Made by a program: the position numbers and the translations under genes. Positions 19,688-28,285 of a stretch of DNA of 64,000 nucleotides are shown here, piece after piece; position 1 is the first letter of the stretch; every line of letters begins with the position of its first letter. Location of the stretch: the NCBI RefSeq assembly GCF_001592735.1, contig NZ_LUKE01000001.1:310001-374000 (forward strand), read 5' to 3'. The notes beneath the pieces were generated by a model. It was given only the letters and a program-made list of their open reading frames with translations. It had not been told where the DNA came from and searched no databases. This stretch comes from Bdellovibrio bacteriovorus (lineage in GTDB: Bacteria; Bdellovibrionota; Bdellovibrionia; Bdellovibrionales; Bdellovibrionaceae).

Positions 19688-21610
19688 TTATTTTGCCGGA
19701 TAATAAAGTTTATTATCCCACATGCCTTCGTTGAAGTATTGAATATGAGCTTTCAGCTTTCTAATCAGCAACTCCTTACGCTCCCCTTGCAGTTCACGTT
19801 CAGAATCCAAGTCCGTGATGGCGTACATCTGCGGCTCCCCATGCCCCGGGGTCCAGCGCATATAAGCATCGCGCGCAAAAAGCAAATAACGACCGTCGAT
19901 GAAGTTCACCGCGACTTTATCACCTTCTACAAAGATGGAACTGCCCAGATAATTTTTATCCTTGGGCGAGATATTTAAAAAATCTAAAACCGTGGGTGGA
20001 ACATCGATTTGTTGCACGACCATGGAGGTATCAACTTTCGGTAAAGTCATCGTCGGGTGATATAAAATAAACGGGATGCGATAGCTGCCGATATCATTTT
20101 CATATTCTTTACGGTAATGAATCGAAGTATGGTCAGCCATGATTACAAATAAAGTGTTTGGATACCAAGATTTCTTTTGCGCGGATTCAAAGAACTTTTG
20201 CAAAGAGTAATCGGTGTATTCGATCGCCTTTAAAATCTCGATGGGTCCTTCGGGGAATTTATCTCTGTACTGCGCCGGGATCTTATACGGCTGATGCGAA
20301 GTCAACGTAAAGACCGAGGTCATAAACGGCTGCGGTTGGTTATCTAGCTTGGCAACCATCCACTGCAAAAAGGGCTCATCCCAAATTCCCCAGACGCCGT
20401 CATCGTCGGCCGGATTGTTATATTCCGTAGCACCGTAATACTTTTCCACCCCCGCACTTTGCATGAAGGAATCAAAATACATCGTGCCGTTATGTCCACC
20501 GTGAAAAAAACTTGTGGAATATCCCTGTTGTCCTAACAAAGTCCCGAGGCCTAAAAAATAATTCGAAGTAAAGTGCGAAGAAATAAACGGCTCAGCCATC
20601 AATGCCGGAATGCCTCCCATGATCGCGCCCACGCCTTCAATGGATCTTCGCCCGTTAGCATACCCATTTCGGAAAACCAATGCGTTCTGGCTAAGACGAT
20701 CTAAAAACGGCGTGTAGGATTTGCCGTTATGAGGCCCAAGATACTCTTCGCCAAAACTTTCTAGCATGATAATGACGATGTTTTGTTTTTGGGTCGGACG
20801 TTTGCCTTCCATATGGGAAGGCCCCAAAGAACCATTTAAAAGAGAAAGCATTTCTTCTTTATCGCTGAAATACTTTTCTTGTTTTAAGGTCTGTGCTCCG
20901 TAACTTTTAATCAGCGTGAATGTCGAATTTAAAACAAGGTTATTTAATAACGGGGCGGTGAAGACGTTGGCACTCACAAAGTTCACCGGTTTTTTCTGTA
21001 GGCCTCCACGAATTCCGATGACGGCAAGAGCAATACAGCCCAAACAAATCAAAGCATGCCCCATCCCCGCTTTAACTTTTTTGCCAGGAGAAAGTTCTTT
21101 GAACCAATAAAGATTTTTGGGCGTGCGGCGCAGAACTGCCACGACAGTGATCACAAAAAAGATCACGAGCAAGGTGTTGATCAGAAAAAGCAGCCAGTAA
21201 CTGGCCACAAAGTTCCAAAATTTACCCGGCACTTCATTGGCGATAAAAAGACCGTCATAAGAAAAACGACGGCCCACAAAATTGATAAATTCGGTATCCA
21301 CCAAATTCAGAACCAAAAATGGGACATGTAAAAGACAGAAAAAAAACCCCGTCACCCACATCCAAGCGCGATTCCCATTTTTGGGCCAAGGAAAGAAGGA
21401 GAGTAGCAAAATCGGCGCTGACACCGAAAGAACCCCGGCGATATCAAATCGCAGTCCCACCACGAAAGACCACAAAATATCGAGGAAAGGTTTGGTTTTA
21501 AACAAAGCCCAGTTCCAAATAAGGAACTCGGCACGGGCAAAGGAGTAAAAAACCAAGGCTACCAGAGCCAAAGAGAAGACTTTCAAGGGGCGATATGACG
21601 GTCCAAACAT
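19688..21610 (-). CDS. LTA-synthase-like alkaline phosphatase superfamily membrane protein
   Basis: An inner-membrane protein with five N-terminal TM helices (to about 210) and an extracytoplasmic sulfatase/phosphatase-fold domain. Visible motifs are IIMLESFGEEYLG (metal site), NGRRSIEGVGAIMGG (nucleophile region, with Ser where LtaS has Thr), SFFHGGHNGTMYFDSF and MADHTSIH near the end. LtaS/OpgB relatives transfer phosphoglycerol or phosphoethanolamine to envelope polymers; a Gram-negative predator has no LTA, so the acceptor is probably a glucan or lipid. I prefer the ATG at 21610 (640 residues); an upstream in-frame ATG at 21643 adds 11 residues. It starts divergently from bolA. Confidence 0.85.
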   Translation of the reverse strand: MFGPSYRPLKVFSLALVALVFYSFARAEFLIWNWALFKTKPFLDILWSFVVGLRFDIAGVLSVSAPILLLSFFPWPKNGNRAWMWVTGFFFCLLHVPFLVLNLVDTEFINFVGRRFSYDGLFIANEVPGKFWNFVASYWLLFLINTLLVIFFVITVVAVLRRTPKNLYWFKELSPGKKVKAGMGHALICLGCIALAVIGIRGGLQKKPVNFVSANVFTAPLLNNLVLNSTFTLIKSYGAQTLKQEKYFSDKEEMLSLLNGSLGPSHMEGKRPTQKQNIVIIMLESFGEEYLGPHNGKSYTPFLDRLSQNALVFRNGYANGRRSIEGVGAIMGGIPALMAEPFISSHFTSNYFLGLGTLLGQQGYSTSFFHGGHNGTMYFDSFMQSAGVEKYYGATEYNNPADDDGVWGIWDEPFLQWMVAKLDNQPQPFMTSVFTLTSHQPYKIPAQYRDKFPEGPIEILKAIEYTDYSLQKFFESAQKKSWYPNTLFVIMADHTSIHYRKEYENDIGSYRIPFILYHPTMTLPKVDTSMVVQQIDVPPTVLDFLNISPKDKNYLGSSIFVEGDKVAVNFIDGRYLLFARDAYMRWTPGHGEPQMYAITDLDSERELQGERKELLIRKLKAHIQYFNEGMWDNKLYYPAK

Positions 21611-21686
21611 GGGGACCACTCTATCCTTAATACAATGCATCATTCAAGATGACTTAAGGGAGGGTTTTTGTTACTTTCCCCCTCCT

Positions 21687-21914
21687 ATGACACCAGTACA
21701 AATGAAAGAGCGCTTAGAACAGAATTACCCCGATTGCAAAGTCGAGGTTTACGACTTAACCGGAACTCAGGATCACTATGAAGTTTTCGTGGAAAGCCCG
21801 GTGTTTGCTGGCCTGTCTCGCATTCAGCAACATCAGCATGTGATGGCCTGCTTTGGTCCAGAATTAAAAACGGGAGAGGTTCATGCGCTCTCAATTAAGA
21901 CTAAAATTAAATAA
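21687..21914 (+). CDS. bolA: BolA-family protein
   Basis: A small class II-KH-like protein of 75 residues with the BolA signature VEVYDLTGTQDHYEVFVES and FAGLSRIQQHQHVMACF. A conserved His lies in the C-terminal helix region (EVHALSIKTK). BolA and monothiol glutaredoxins form a [2Fe-2S]-bridged heterodimer used in iron-sulfur handling, and grxD follows 19 bases downstream, matching this partnership. The start at 21687 is set by similarity; a longer in-frame extension from 21609 overlaps the divergent gene and is not conserved. Confidence 0.9.
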   Translation: MTPVQMKERLEQNYPDCKVEVYDLTGTQDHYEVFVESPVFAGLSRIQQHQHVMACFGPELKTGEVHALSIKTKIK

Positions 21915-21933
21915 TTAATTAAAGAGGTATCTC

Positions 21934-22239
21934 ATGTCTACGACTCACGACAAAATCAAGGGTATTTTGGATCAAAACAAAGTTGTTCTTTTTATGAAAG
22001 GAACACAACAGTTCCCGATGTGTGGTTTTTCTGCGCGTGCTTGCGCCATCTTGCAGGACATCGGTGTGCAATTTCACGATGTGAACGTGCTTGAAGACGA
22101 AGAAATTCGTTCCGGCATCAAAGAGTTCGGCAACTGGCCCACTATTCCACAACTTTACATCAACCAACAACTGGTCGGTGGTTCTGACATCATGATGGAA
22201 ATGTACCAATCTGGTGAACTGCAAGAGCTTTTAAAATAA
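21934..22239 (+). CDS. grxD: Monothiol glutaredoxin, Grx4 family
   Basis: A protein of 101 residues with the CGFS active site (PMCGFSARA), the WPTIPQLYINQQLVGG TP loop and GGSDIMMEMYQSGEL. It binds a [2Fe-2S] cluster with glutathione and delivers or senses iron-sulfur clusters. AGAGG before the ATG supports the start. It lies in a row with bolA and a DUF2892 membrane protein, which starts 2 bases after its stop. Confidence 0.95.
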   Translation: MSTTHDKIKGILDQNKVVLFMKGTQQFPMCGFSARACAILQDIGVQFHDVNVLEDEEIRSGIKEFGNWPTIPQLYINQQLVGGSDIMMEMYQSGELQELLK

Positions 22240-22240
22240 C

Positions 22241-22450
22241 ATGAGATGTAATGTTGCCCTGTGGGACCGCATCCTCCGCTTTGTTTTTGGCGTTTTGCTG
22301 ACGGCATACGCCATCGCGGGTGGTCCGTTTTGGGCGTACATCGGTCTCTACGGTCTGGTCACCTCTGCTTGGGGCTTGTGTCCGGCCTACGCCTTCTTTA
22401 GAATCAGAACATTAAGAGATTATCACCGCAGTGTCCCCGACGAAGAATAG
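22241..22450 (+). CDS. DUF2892-family small membrane protein
   Basis: A protein of 69 residues with two hydrophobic segments (about 11-27 and 30-50), the typical DUF2892 pattern NVALWDRILRFVFGVLL and GLCPAYAFFRI. DUF2892 is found fused to rhodanese domains in YgaP and alone elsewhere; the function is unknown, possibly linked to sulfur or redox chemistry. It follows grxD by 1 base, so it is in the same transcript. Confidence 0.82.
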   Translation: MRCNVALWDRILRFVFGVLLTAYAIAGGPFWAYIGLYGLVTSAWGLCPAYAFFRIRTLRDYHRSVPDEE

Positions 22451-22458
22451 GAGGGTCC

Positions 22459-23841
22459 ATGTTACCGCAGGCCTTTTCGGAAATTGATTTTTTAGCCAAA
22501 GACCAAATCAAAACCGACGAAGAGAGCTTGAAGTACTGGGGTAAAGATTGGACCACTTATTTTGATATCAAAGCTTCCGCCATTCTTTTTCCGCGCACCG
22601 CGGATGACGTTGTTAAAACTGTAAAATGGGCCCGCAAAAATAAAATCGCATTAGTCCCTTCAGGGGGCCGCACCGGCCTTTCCGGCTCCGCGGTCGCCAC
22701 TCAAGGTGAAGTCGTCGTTTCTTTTGATCAAATGAATAAAATCAAAGATTTCAGCCCGGTGGATCAATCCGTGGTGATTGAACCCGGCGTGGTCACTGAA
22801 GCCTTGCAAGAATTTGCGCACAAACAAGGTCTCTTTTATCCTGTGGATTTTGCCGCGACGGGTTCATCGCAAATGGGTGGAAATATTTCCACCAATGCCG
22901 GCGGTATCAAGGTCGTTCGTTATGGTTTAACTCGTGACTGGGTGATTGGCTTAAAAGTTGTGACTGGCACAGGCGAGCTTTTGGAGCTGAATAACGGTTT
23001 GGTAAAGAATGCCACAGGCTATGATCTGCGCCATTTATTTATTGGTGCCGAAGGTACCTTGGGCTTTATCGTGGAAGCGACAATCAAATTGGCCCCAGCA
23101 CCTCCGCCAATGAAAGTGTTAGTGATGGCAGTCCCCGGTTTAGATTCCGTGATGAAGATCTTTGCCGAATTTAAAACTAAAACTTCGCTCGTCGCATTTG
23201 AAATGTTTTCGGACAAAGCTTTAGCAAAAGTTTTAGAAAATACAGGATTAGCGGCTCCATTAGAAACGCAAAGTCCATTTTATGTTTTAGCGGAAGTTGA
23301 AACTCGCAATGAACAAGATGAAGAACATGCCTTGGGCGTTTTTGAAAAATGCCTTGAAGAATCTTGGGTCACAGATGGAGTGATCTCGCAGTCGGAAGTG
23401 CAGGCCGCCACATTCTGGCGCTATCGCGAAGACATTTCTGAGTCGTTAGCGAAATACTCTCCATACAAAAACGATATTGCGGTGACGATTTCAAAAGTGC
23501 CAAACTTTATGGCCGATCTTGATAAGATTTTGGCCAGCGCCTATCCCACCTGGGAGGTGGTATGGTTCGGGCATATCGGCGATGGCAATTTGCACATCAA
23601 TATCTTACGTCCCCCAGGAATGAGCAAAGAAGAATTCGTCAAAGAATGCCGCAAAGTGGACGTCATGGTTTTTGATGCCGTTAAGAAAAATCAAGGATCC
23701 ATTTCGGCGGAACACGGCGTGGGACTGACTAAAAAATCATTCTTAAATTATACACGCTCCGAAGCCGAGATCGGCTTTATGCGCGGGATTAAAAAAGTTT
23801 TTGATCCAGACAATATTATGAACCCAGGAAAAGTTATTTAG
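22459..23841 (+). CDS. FAD-binding oxidoreductase (GlcD / D-2-hydroxyacid dehydrogenase type)
   Basis: A protein of 460 residues with a p-cresol-methylhydroxylase-type FAD domain (PSGGRTGLSGSAV, GGNISTNAGGIKVVRYG, FIGAEGTLGFI). The FAD-oxidase C-terminal domain has the metal-site motifs GHIGDGNLHINI and SAEHGVGLTKK. It oxidises a D-2-hydroxyacid such as D-lactate, D-2-hydroxyglutarate or glycolate and passes electrons to the chain. No glcE or glcF neighbour is present, which favours the single-subunit D-lactate or D-2-hydroxyglutarate dehydrogenase types; a serA gene 3 kb away can make D-2-hydroxyglutarate as a side product, an indirect link. GGAGG precedes the ATG. Confidence 0.9.
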   Translation: MLPQAFSEIDFLAKDQIKTDEESLKYWGKDWTTYFDIKASAILFPRTADDVVKTVKWARKNKIALVPSGGRTGLSGSAVATQGEVVVSFDQMNKIKDFSPVDQSVVIEPGVVTEALQEFAHKQGLFYPVDFAATGSSQMGGNISTNAGGIKVVRYGLTRDWVIGLKVVTGTGELLELNNGLVKNATGYDLRHLFIGAEGTLGFIVEATIKLAPAPPPMKVLVMAVPGLDSVMKIFAEFKTKTSLVAFEMFSDKALAKVLENTGLAAPLETQSPFYVLAEVETRNEQDEEHALGVFEKCLEESWVTDGVISQSEVQAATFWRYREDISESLAKYSPYKNDIAVTISKVPNFMADLDKILASAYPTWEVVWFGHIGDGNLHINILRPPGMSKEEFVKECRKVDVMVFDAVKKNQGSISAEHGVGLTKKSFLNYTRSEAEIGFMRGIKKVFDPDNIMNPGKVI

Positions 23842-25231
23842 AATTCTGGCTTGTTTGGCGCGGTTCAAAAAGAAACGAAGCCCAATAAAAAGGCCTGCTC
23901 ATCAACCGGAAGCGAGTTTTTAAAAAAGCTTCGTGTTGGTGCCAAATGCCGTGCCGCTGAATTAAAAGCTCTCCGTTTTTTCCCAAAGCTAAACGCTGAC
24001 CATTGACGTAAACAATCGTTTTAAAGTCTTTAAGAACGTTATCAATAGTCTTTACGTCCACGACCCGACCATAAATGGTACTGACTTTGTATAAATTCTG
24101 ATGCTCATCCAGAAGAAAAATGGCGGCGTCTGTTCCTTGCCCCGCCTCCATAAAATCAAAAGTCTGAATTACTTTAAATGGCAGGGCCGTTCTTTGCTCA
24201 AAAGAAGTTCCGGCATAACTGATTATCTCATGCTCGGTGATGACAAAGCCAGCCAACAGACCGTCATTAAAAATTCTCAAGACCCGAGGCTTCTGGCTTT
24301 GCGGCAGTGAATTAAAACTTGCGGCGTAAGATCCAAGACTGATCCTTTTTTGAAATGAGCTTGATAAAACGTCCACGCTATAAGAGTCCCCTTCCGACAA
24401 GGGAAAAGCGCTAAGAGTGGTTAAACGACTCACTAAGTTTTCTTGCCGATGATCCACTTTCCGTACCGGATAAAGCTTCCAAGAACTAGGATCTAAAACA
24501 AACCCCTGATCATGCTGATCAACGAGATAAAGACCGCGCAGTTCGTGCGAAAATAGAGGCTTATTGAATTTTTCATTCGCTAAAACCAGGGCTGCTGACT
24601 TGGCTTGGCTTCTTTCCAATTTAGAAATTATTCCCTCTGGCAAGGCCGCAAAACGTGCCAGGGCCTCCATTTCAACCGCATAGCCACCGGCTTCTTCTCT
24701 AGATCCATCACAAGCACCTTTGGATGCTTTATTTCTGCCCTGTGCACAAGTGACATGAGGATAATAATGAGCATTTTCATCGAGATGCCGGACCTCATGA
24801 ATGAGAGTGGCCGCCCTTTCTATGGATGAATGTATCGCGGTGTTGAAATAATCCGGACAAAGATGGATGGCGCCAGGGCTTTCTTCCTTCACGTAAGCCA
24901 ATTGTTCAGGTTCACATTTTGCGACTTTCACAATGGTTTTTACTGCCGAACTTATGTAAGACCAAATGTTTTCGGGAAGCACATTCTGATCTAATGGATT
25001 CGTGGTGGCTGGAAGTTTCGTGTACTTTAAAAATAACAATGTAGAGGCTAATTTGTAATCGACAGATTCAGGCGAGCACAACTGCTCTAAGTCTAATTCT
25101 GGACGAAAATGAAACTGCTTTTGTAACTGAACCACTGCGGTGACCGGAAGACACATCGCCGAGGCCCACGAACCACTCAAAATCACAAAAACGAAAATCA
25201 AGAAGTGTCTTATTTTGAGACGCTTTTTCAT
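23834..25231 (-). CDS. Secreted HExxH-containing protein of unknown function
   Basis: The protein starts best at the ATG at 25231, giving a clear signal peptide (RHFLIFVFVILSGSWASA). A longer frame opens at 25315 but would bury the signal. The mature part has a metalloprotease-like motif HEVRH (TLIHEVRHLDENA), followed by a cysteine-containing segment (HVTCAQG, GACDGSREEAGGYAVEMEAL) whose Glu residues could supply the third zinc ligand. The C-terminal half (about 200-460) is beta-rich with repeated blocks and may be a propeller. The function is unknown; a secreted zincin is an inference from the motif. The stop overlaps the convergent oxidoreductase gene by 8 bases. Confidence 0.72.
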   Translation of the reverse strand: MKKRLKIRHFLIFVFVILSGSWASAMCLPVTAVVQLQKQFHFRPELDLEQLCSPESVDYKLASTLLFLKYTKLPATTNPLDQNVLPENIWSYISSAVKTIVKVAKCEPEQLAYVKEESPGAIHLCPDYFNTAIHSSIERAATLIHEVRHLDENAHYYPHVTCAQGRNKASKGACDGSREEAGGYAVEMEALARFAALPEGIISKLERSQAKSAALVLANEKFNKPLFSHELRGLYLVDQHDQGFVLDPSSWKLYPVRKVDHRQENLVSRLTTLSAFPLSEGDSYSVDVLSSSFQKRISLGSYAASFNSLPQSQKPRVLRIFNDGLLAGFVITEHEIISYAGTSFEQRTALPFKVIQTFDFMEAGQGTDAAIFLLDEHQNLYKVSTIYGRVVDVKTIDNVLKDFKTIVYVNGQRLALGKNGELLIQRHGIWHQHEAFLKTRFRLMSRPFYWASFLFEPRQTSQNSK

Positions 25232-25362
25232 CAGGCGCGTAATTTGGTGGTCACTTGGCCATTTAGTACATGCAACAGAATCATTATAAAGCAAAAGAGA
25301 GTCAAGAAGGCGCATGCCTTCTTGATCTGCAAACCTTAAACCACCACTCGTATATGAGTTCT

Positions 25363-26808
25363 TTAAGCGGCACGTCCCTCGACGATGCCGCGCAAGTCTT
25401 GCACCAATCCCGTAAGAACTTCGCCTTGACCTTCCATCTTTTTGGAAGACTCCGCCACCTCATGCGAAGAACTGGCATTGCCCTGGGAGGCTTGGTCCAA
25501 TAGGTTCATCGCTTTAGAAATCTGCTCTAATCCGCGGAACTGTTCATCGCTGCCGTCAGCAATATCAGTATTCAAAGCCGCCACTTTCTTCACCGAGGAA
25601 AGAATTTCCCGAAGAGCATCGCCACTGCCTGTCGCGATGTTCGCCCCTTTGTGCAGCTTTTCAACGTTGTCTTTGATCAGGCCCGAGATATCTTTAGCCG
25701 CGACCGAACTGCGCATCGCCAACGTCCGGACGGCCTCGGCCACCACGGAAAAACCTTTTCCCTGTTCACCGGCCCGTGCCGCCTCCACCGCCGCATTTAA
25801 CGCCAGCAGATTCGTTTGGAAAGCGATGTCATCGATGACGTTGATAATCTCTTCGATTTTTTTAGAGCCCGCCGCCAATTCTGACATTGAAGAAATCAAG
25901 TTCGTAATAGACACTTCCCCCTGTTCGGCCGTCTCGCACGACTTCTGCGAAAGCGCTTTTGCTTCTTTGGCAGAGTTGGTATTGAGTTTCACCATGCTGG
26001 TGAGTTCTTCTAAAGACGCCACCGTCTCTTCTAAAGAAGCCGCCGCCTGAGTGGAGGTTGAAGAAAGCTGCTGACTTGACAACGAAAGCATATTCGCCCC
26101 GCTTTGCGTGTCACCCGCCGCCGTGGATATTGACTGAATCACTCGATTTAATGACTTAGATAAAGATGTGGAGAAAAATAATCCTACCAAGATCCCCAAT
26201 AAACTTCCCACGGCTCCGACTGTCAAAATGATTTCCAAACCGAAGTGCGAGATCGACTGCGCGGCCGCATTTTTTTCGTCCACCTCTTTTTCATGAAAAG
26301 CTAACAACGCCTTCGTCGCCGCGGCAAATCGTCCTGCAGTTTCTGGGCAAGAAGAGAAGAAAATCTCGATCATTTTTGCTTTCGCTTCCGGCGTGCCCTC
26401 TTCATAAAGGGACATCACCTTACCCCCGATACCTTCAAATTCCTTCCATGTGGCAAGCTGGACCTCATAAAGTTCTTTCTGCCCCTCCGAAAACCCTAGA
26501 GCCTCATATTTTTTTCGGATGTTTTTCACTTCGGCCAACCCATCCCAGACGGCTTTTTCAGAAATCTTCGCGTCCTTTTCTGAAATCCCCGGCAAGCCTA
26601 AATTACGTACATTCATACGAATGGATAAAAAGGTTTCATAAATTTTATTGATATGGGTGGCCTTCGGAAAGGTCTTAGAAATAAGAAATTCGTATTCATC
26701 GCCGACACCGCGATTGGATTTAATGGCAACGGCACTGACCACTCCGGTTACGGCGATCAATCCCAAACATAGGCCGACTAATTTAATTTTTAAGTTTAAC
26801 TGCTTCAC
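25363..26808 (-). CDS. Methyl-accepting chemotaxis protein
   Basis: A chemoreceptor of 481 residues starting at GTG with GGAGA eight bases ahead. TM segments lie at about 8-28 and 190-212, with a helical periplasmic sensor between. The cytoplasmic part is closely related to the receptor at 16100-17557, sharing VASLEELTSMVKLNTNSAKE-type sequence and the invariant tip [20 protein letters not shown]. No HAMP domain is obvious in either. The two form a small paralogous receptor set with different sensor domains and hence different ligands. Confidence 0.93.
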   Translation of the reverse strand: MKQLNLKIKLVGLCLGLIAVTGVVSAVAIKSNRGVGDEYEFLISKTFPKATHINKIYETFLSIRMNVRNLGLPGISEKDAKISEKAVWDGLAEVKNIRKKYEALGFSEGQKELYEVQLATWKEFEGIGGKVMSLYEEGTPEAKAKMIEIFFSSCPETAGRFAAATKALLAFHEKEVDEKNAAAQSISHFGLEIILTVGAVGSLLGILVGLFFSTSLSKSLNRVIQSISTAAGDTQSGANMLSLSSQQLSSTSTQAAASLEETVASLEELTSMVKLNTNSAKEAKALSQKSCETAEQGEVSITNLISSMSELAAGSKKIEEIINVIDDIAFQTNLLALNAAVEAARAGEQGKGFSVVAEAVRTLAMRSSVAAKDISGLIKDNVEKLHKGANIATGSGDALREILSSVKKVAALNTDIADGSDEQFRGLEQISKAMNLLDQASQGNASSSHEVAESSKKMEGQGEVLTGLVQDLRGIVEGRAA

Positions 26809-26962
26809 TGCAAGATTCTCCTGATCTTGGTAACAGGTTCCTTAAGCAGTTCGACAGTTCTCCATACAAACTTAAAATAGATTTACAACATTTAATTGTT
26901 TAGCACTGAAGTCCAGGGTTTCTTCTGCGGACAATTCAAAGATTCTTGAACTCTCAATATAT

Positions 26963-28168
26963 TCAATAAACCACTCGCGTGCGAATAGATCGATTTAATT
27001 CACCAATCGCATCGGCCAAGCTTTGGGCTTGGGCCGAATGCAGGTCCATCACCAGGTAACCGATTTTCTCGTCGGTTGAAAGGTACTGCCCTTCGATATT
27101 AGCACCGGCTTTAGAAATCAAACCATTGATTTCCCCTAACACGCCCGGTTCATTTTTATGCACATTTAAAATCCGCGAAGTTCCCTGCTTCACTGGCAGA
27201 TCCACGTTCGGGAAATTCACCGCGCCCGATGAAGAACCGATTTTTAAGTAGCGACGAAAGCTTTCCGCCACCTCGATACCAATATTTAATTGAGCCTCTT
27301 CAGTACTGCCGCCAATATGCGGAGTCAGAATGACGTTAGGCAAACCTTGCAGTGGAGTTTTAAATTTTTCTTTATTCGAAGCCGGTTCTTCTGGGAAGAC
27401 GTCAATTGCGCATCCCCCGATTTGTTTTTCTTTAATCGCCGTCACCAAGGCCTCAATATTCACCACCGTCCCGCGGCTGGCGTTGATAAGGTGAGCACCC
27501 TTTTTCATTTTACGGAACTCAGGCTCACCAATCATATTCATAGTTTCGCTGGTTTCAGGGACATGTAATGTCACAAAATCCGAAACCTCCAGCAATTCAT
27601 GCAAAGAAGTCTTTACAACGGCATTCCCTAAAGGCAGCTTTTTGATCACATCAAAAAAAACAACTTTTAATCCCATCGCTTCGGCCAAAACACTCACCTG
27701 TGATCCGATATGACCGTAACCGACAATTCCCAAAGTTTTCCCACGAACTTCCTTAGAGCCTTCAGCGGATTTTACCCACTCCCCGACATGCGCTTTGGTA
27801 TTGCGGTCCCCCAATTGACGGGATAACGAAATCATTTCCGCAATCACAAGCTCGGCGACAGAACGAGTGTTCGAATGAGGAGCATTAAAAACAGGCACAC
27901 CTTGTTCACGCGCAGTCAGAAGATCCACTTGGTTTGTACCAATACAAAAACAGCCAATGGTGAGCAAATGAGGATTGGCTTTGAGCACTTTGGCCGTGAT
28001 TTCAGTCTTAGAGCGAATGCCCAGAACATCATACTGCGGAAGCAATTTTAAAAGCTCATCTTCACTGGGCGCGTGAGAGATCGCATCGACCTTAAAACCC
28101 TCAGAGATCAAAGCCTCTTTCGCCACAGAGTGAATGTTTTCTGCAAGTAAAATTCTAAGTGCGCTCAT
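26963..28168 (-). CDS. serA: D-3-phosphoglycerate dehydrogenase
   Basis: The first enzyme of serine synthesis, 401 residues. Motifs are the NAD site GKTLGIVGYGHIGSQV, the catalytic Arg in LINASRGTVV, Glu in FPEEP and His in ILTPHIGGSTEEAQ. A C-terminal ACT domain (about 325-401, NVHKNEPGVLGEINGLIS) gives feedback control by serine, as in E. coli SerA. GGAGG precedes the ATG. It faces away from the sigma-54 activator gene, sharing a divergent intergenic region. Confidence 0.96.
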   Translation of the reverse strand: MSALRILLAENIHSVAKEALISEGFKVDAISHAPSEDELLKLLPQYDVLGIRSKTEITAKVLKANPHLLTIGCFCIGTNQVDLLTAREQGVPVFNAPHSNTRSVAELVIAEMISLSRQLGDRNTKAHVGEWVKSAEGSKEVRGKTLGIVGYGHIGSQVSVLAEAMGLKVVFFDVIKKLPLGNAVVKTSLHELLEVSDFVTLHVPETSETMNMIGEPEFRKMKKGAHLINASRGTVVNIEALVTAIKEKQIGGCAIDVFPEEPASNKEKFKTPLQGLPNVILTPHIGGSTEEAQLNIGIEVAESFRRYLKIGSSSGAVNFPNVDLPVKQGTSRILNVHKNEPGVLGEINGLISKAGANIEGQYLSTDEKIGYLVMDLHSAQAQSLADAIGELNRSIRTRVVY

Positions 28169-28285
28169 CAGGCCTCCATCGCATTAAATTGTAATCTAAA
28201 AATGGGCTTGGGGTTAACTAGAACCTCGACTGACGATGCGCACCAAGTATGGCCAAACCAAACTCTAACAGTCAGACTTAAGACT

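Noticed and set aside
27000-28285. Riboswitch in front of serA or the sigma-54 activator
   Set aside because: The leader regions are short (about 120 bases, shared divergently) and show no conserved riboswitch core that I can recognise.
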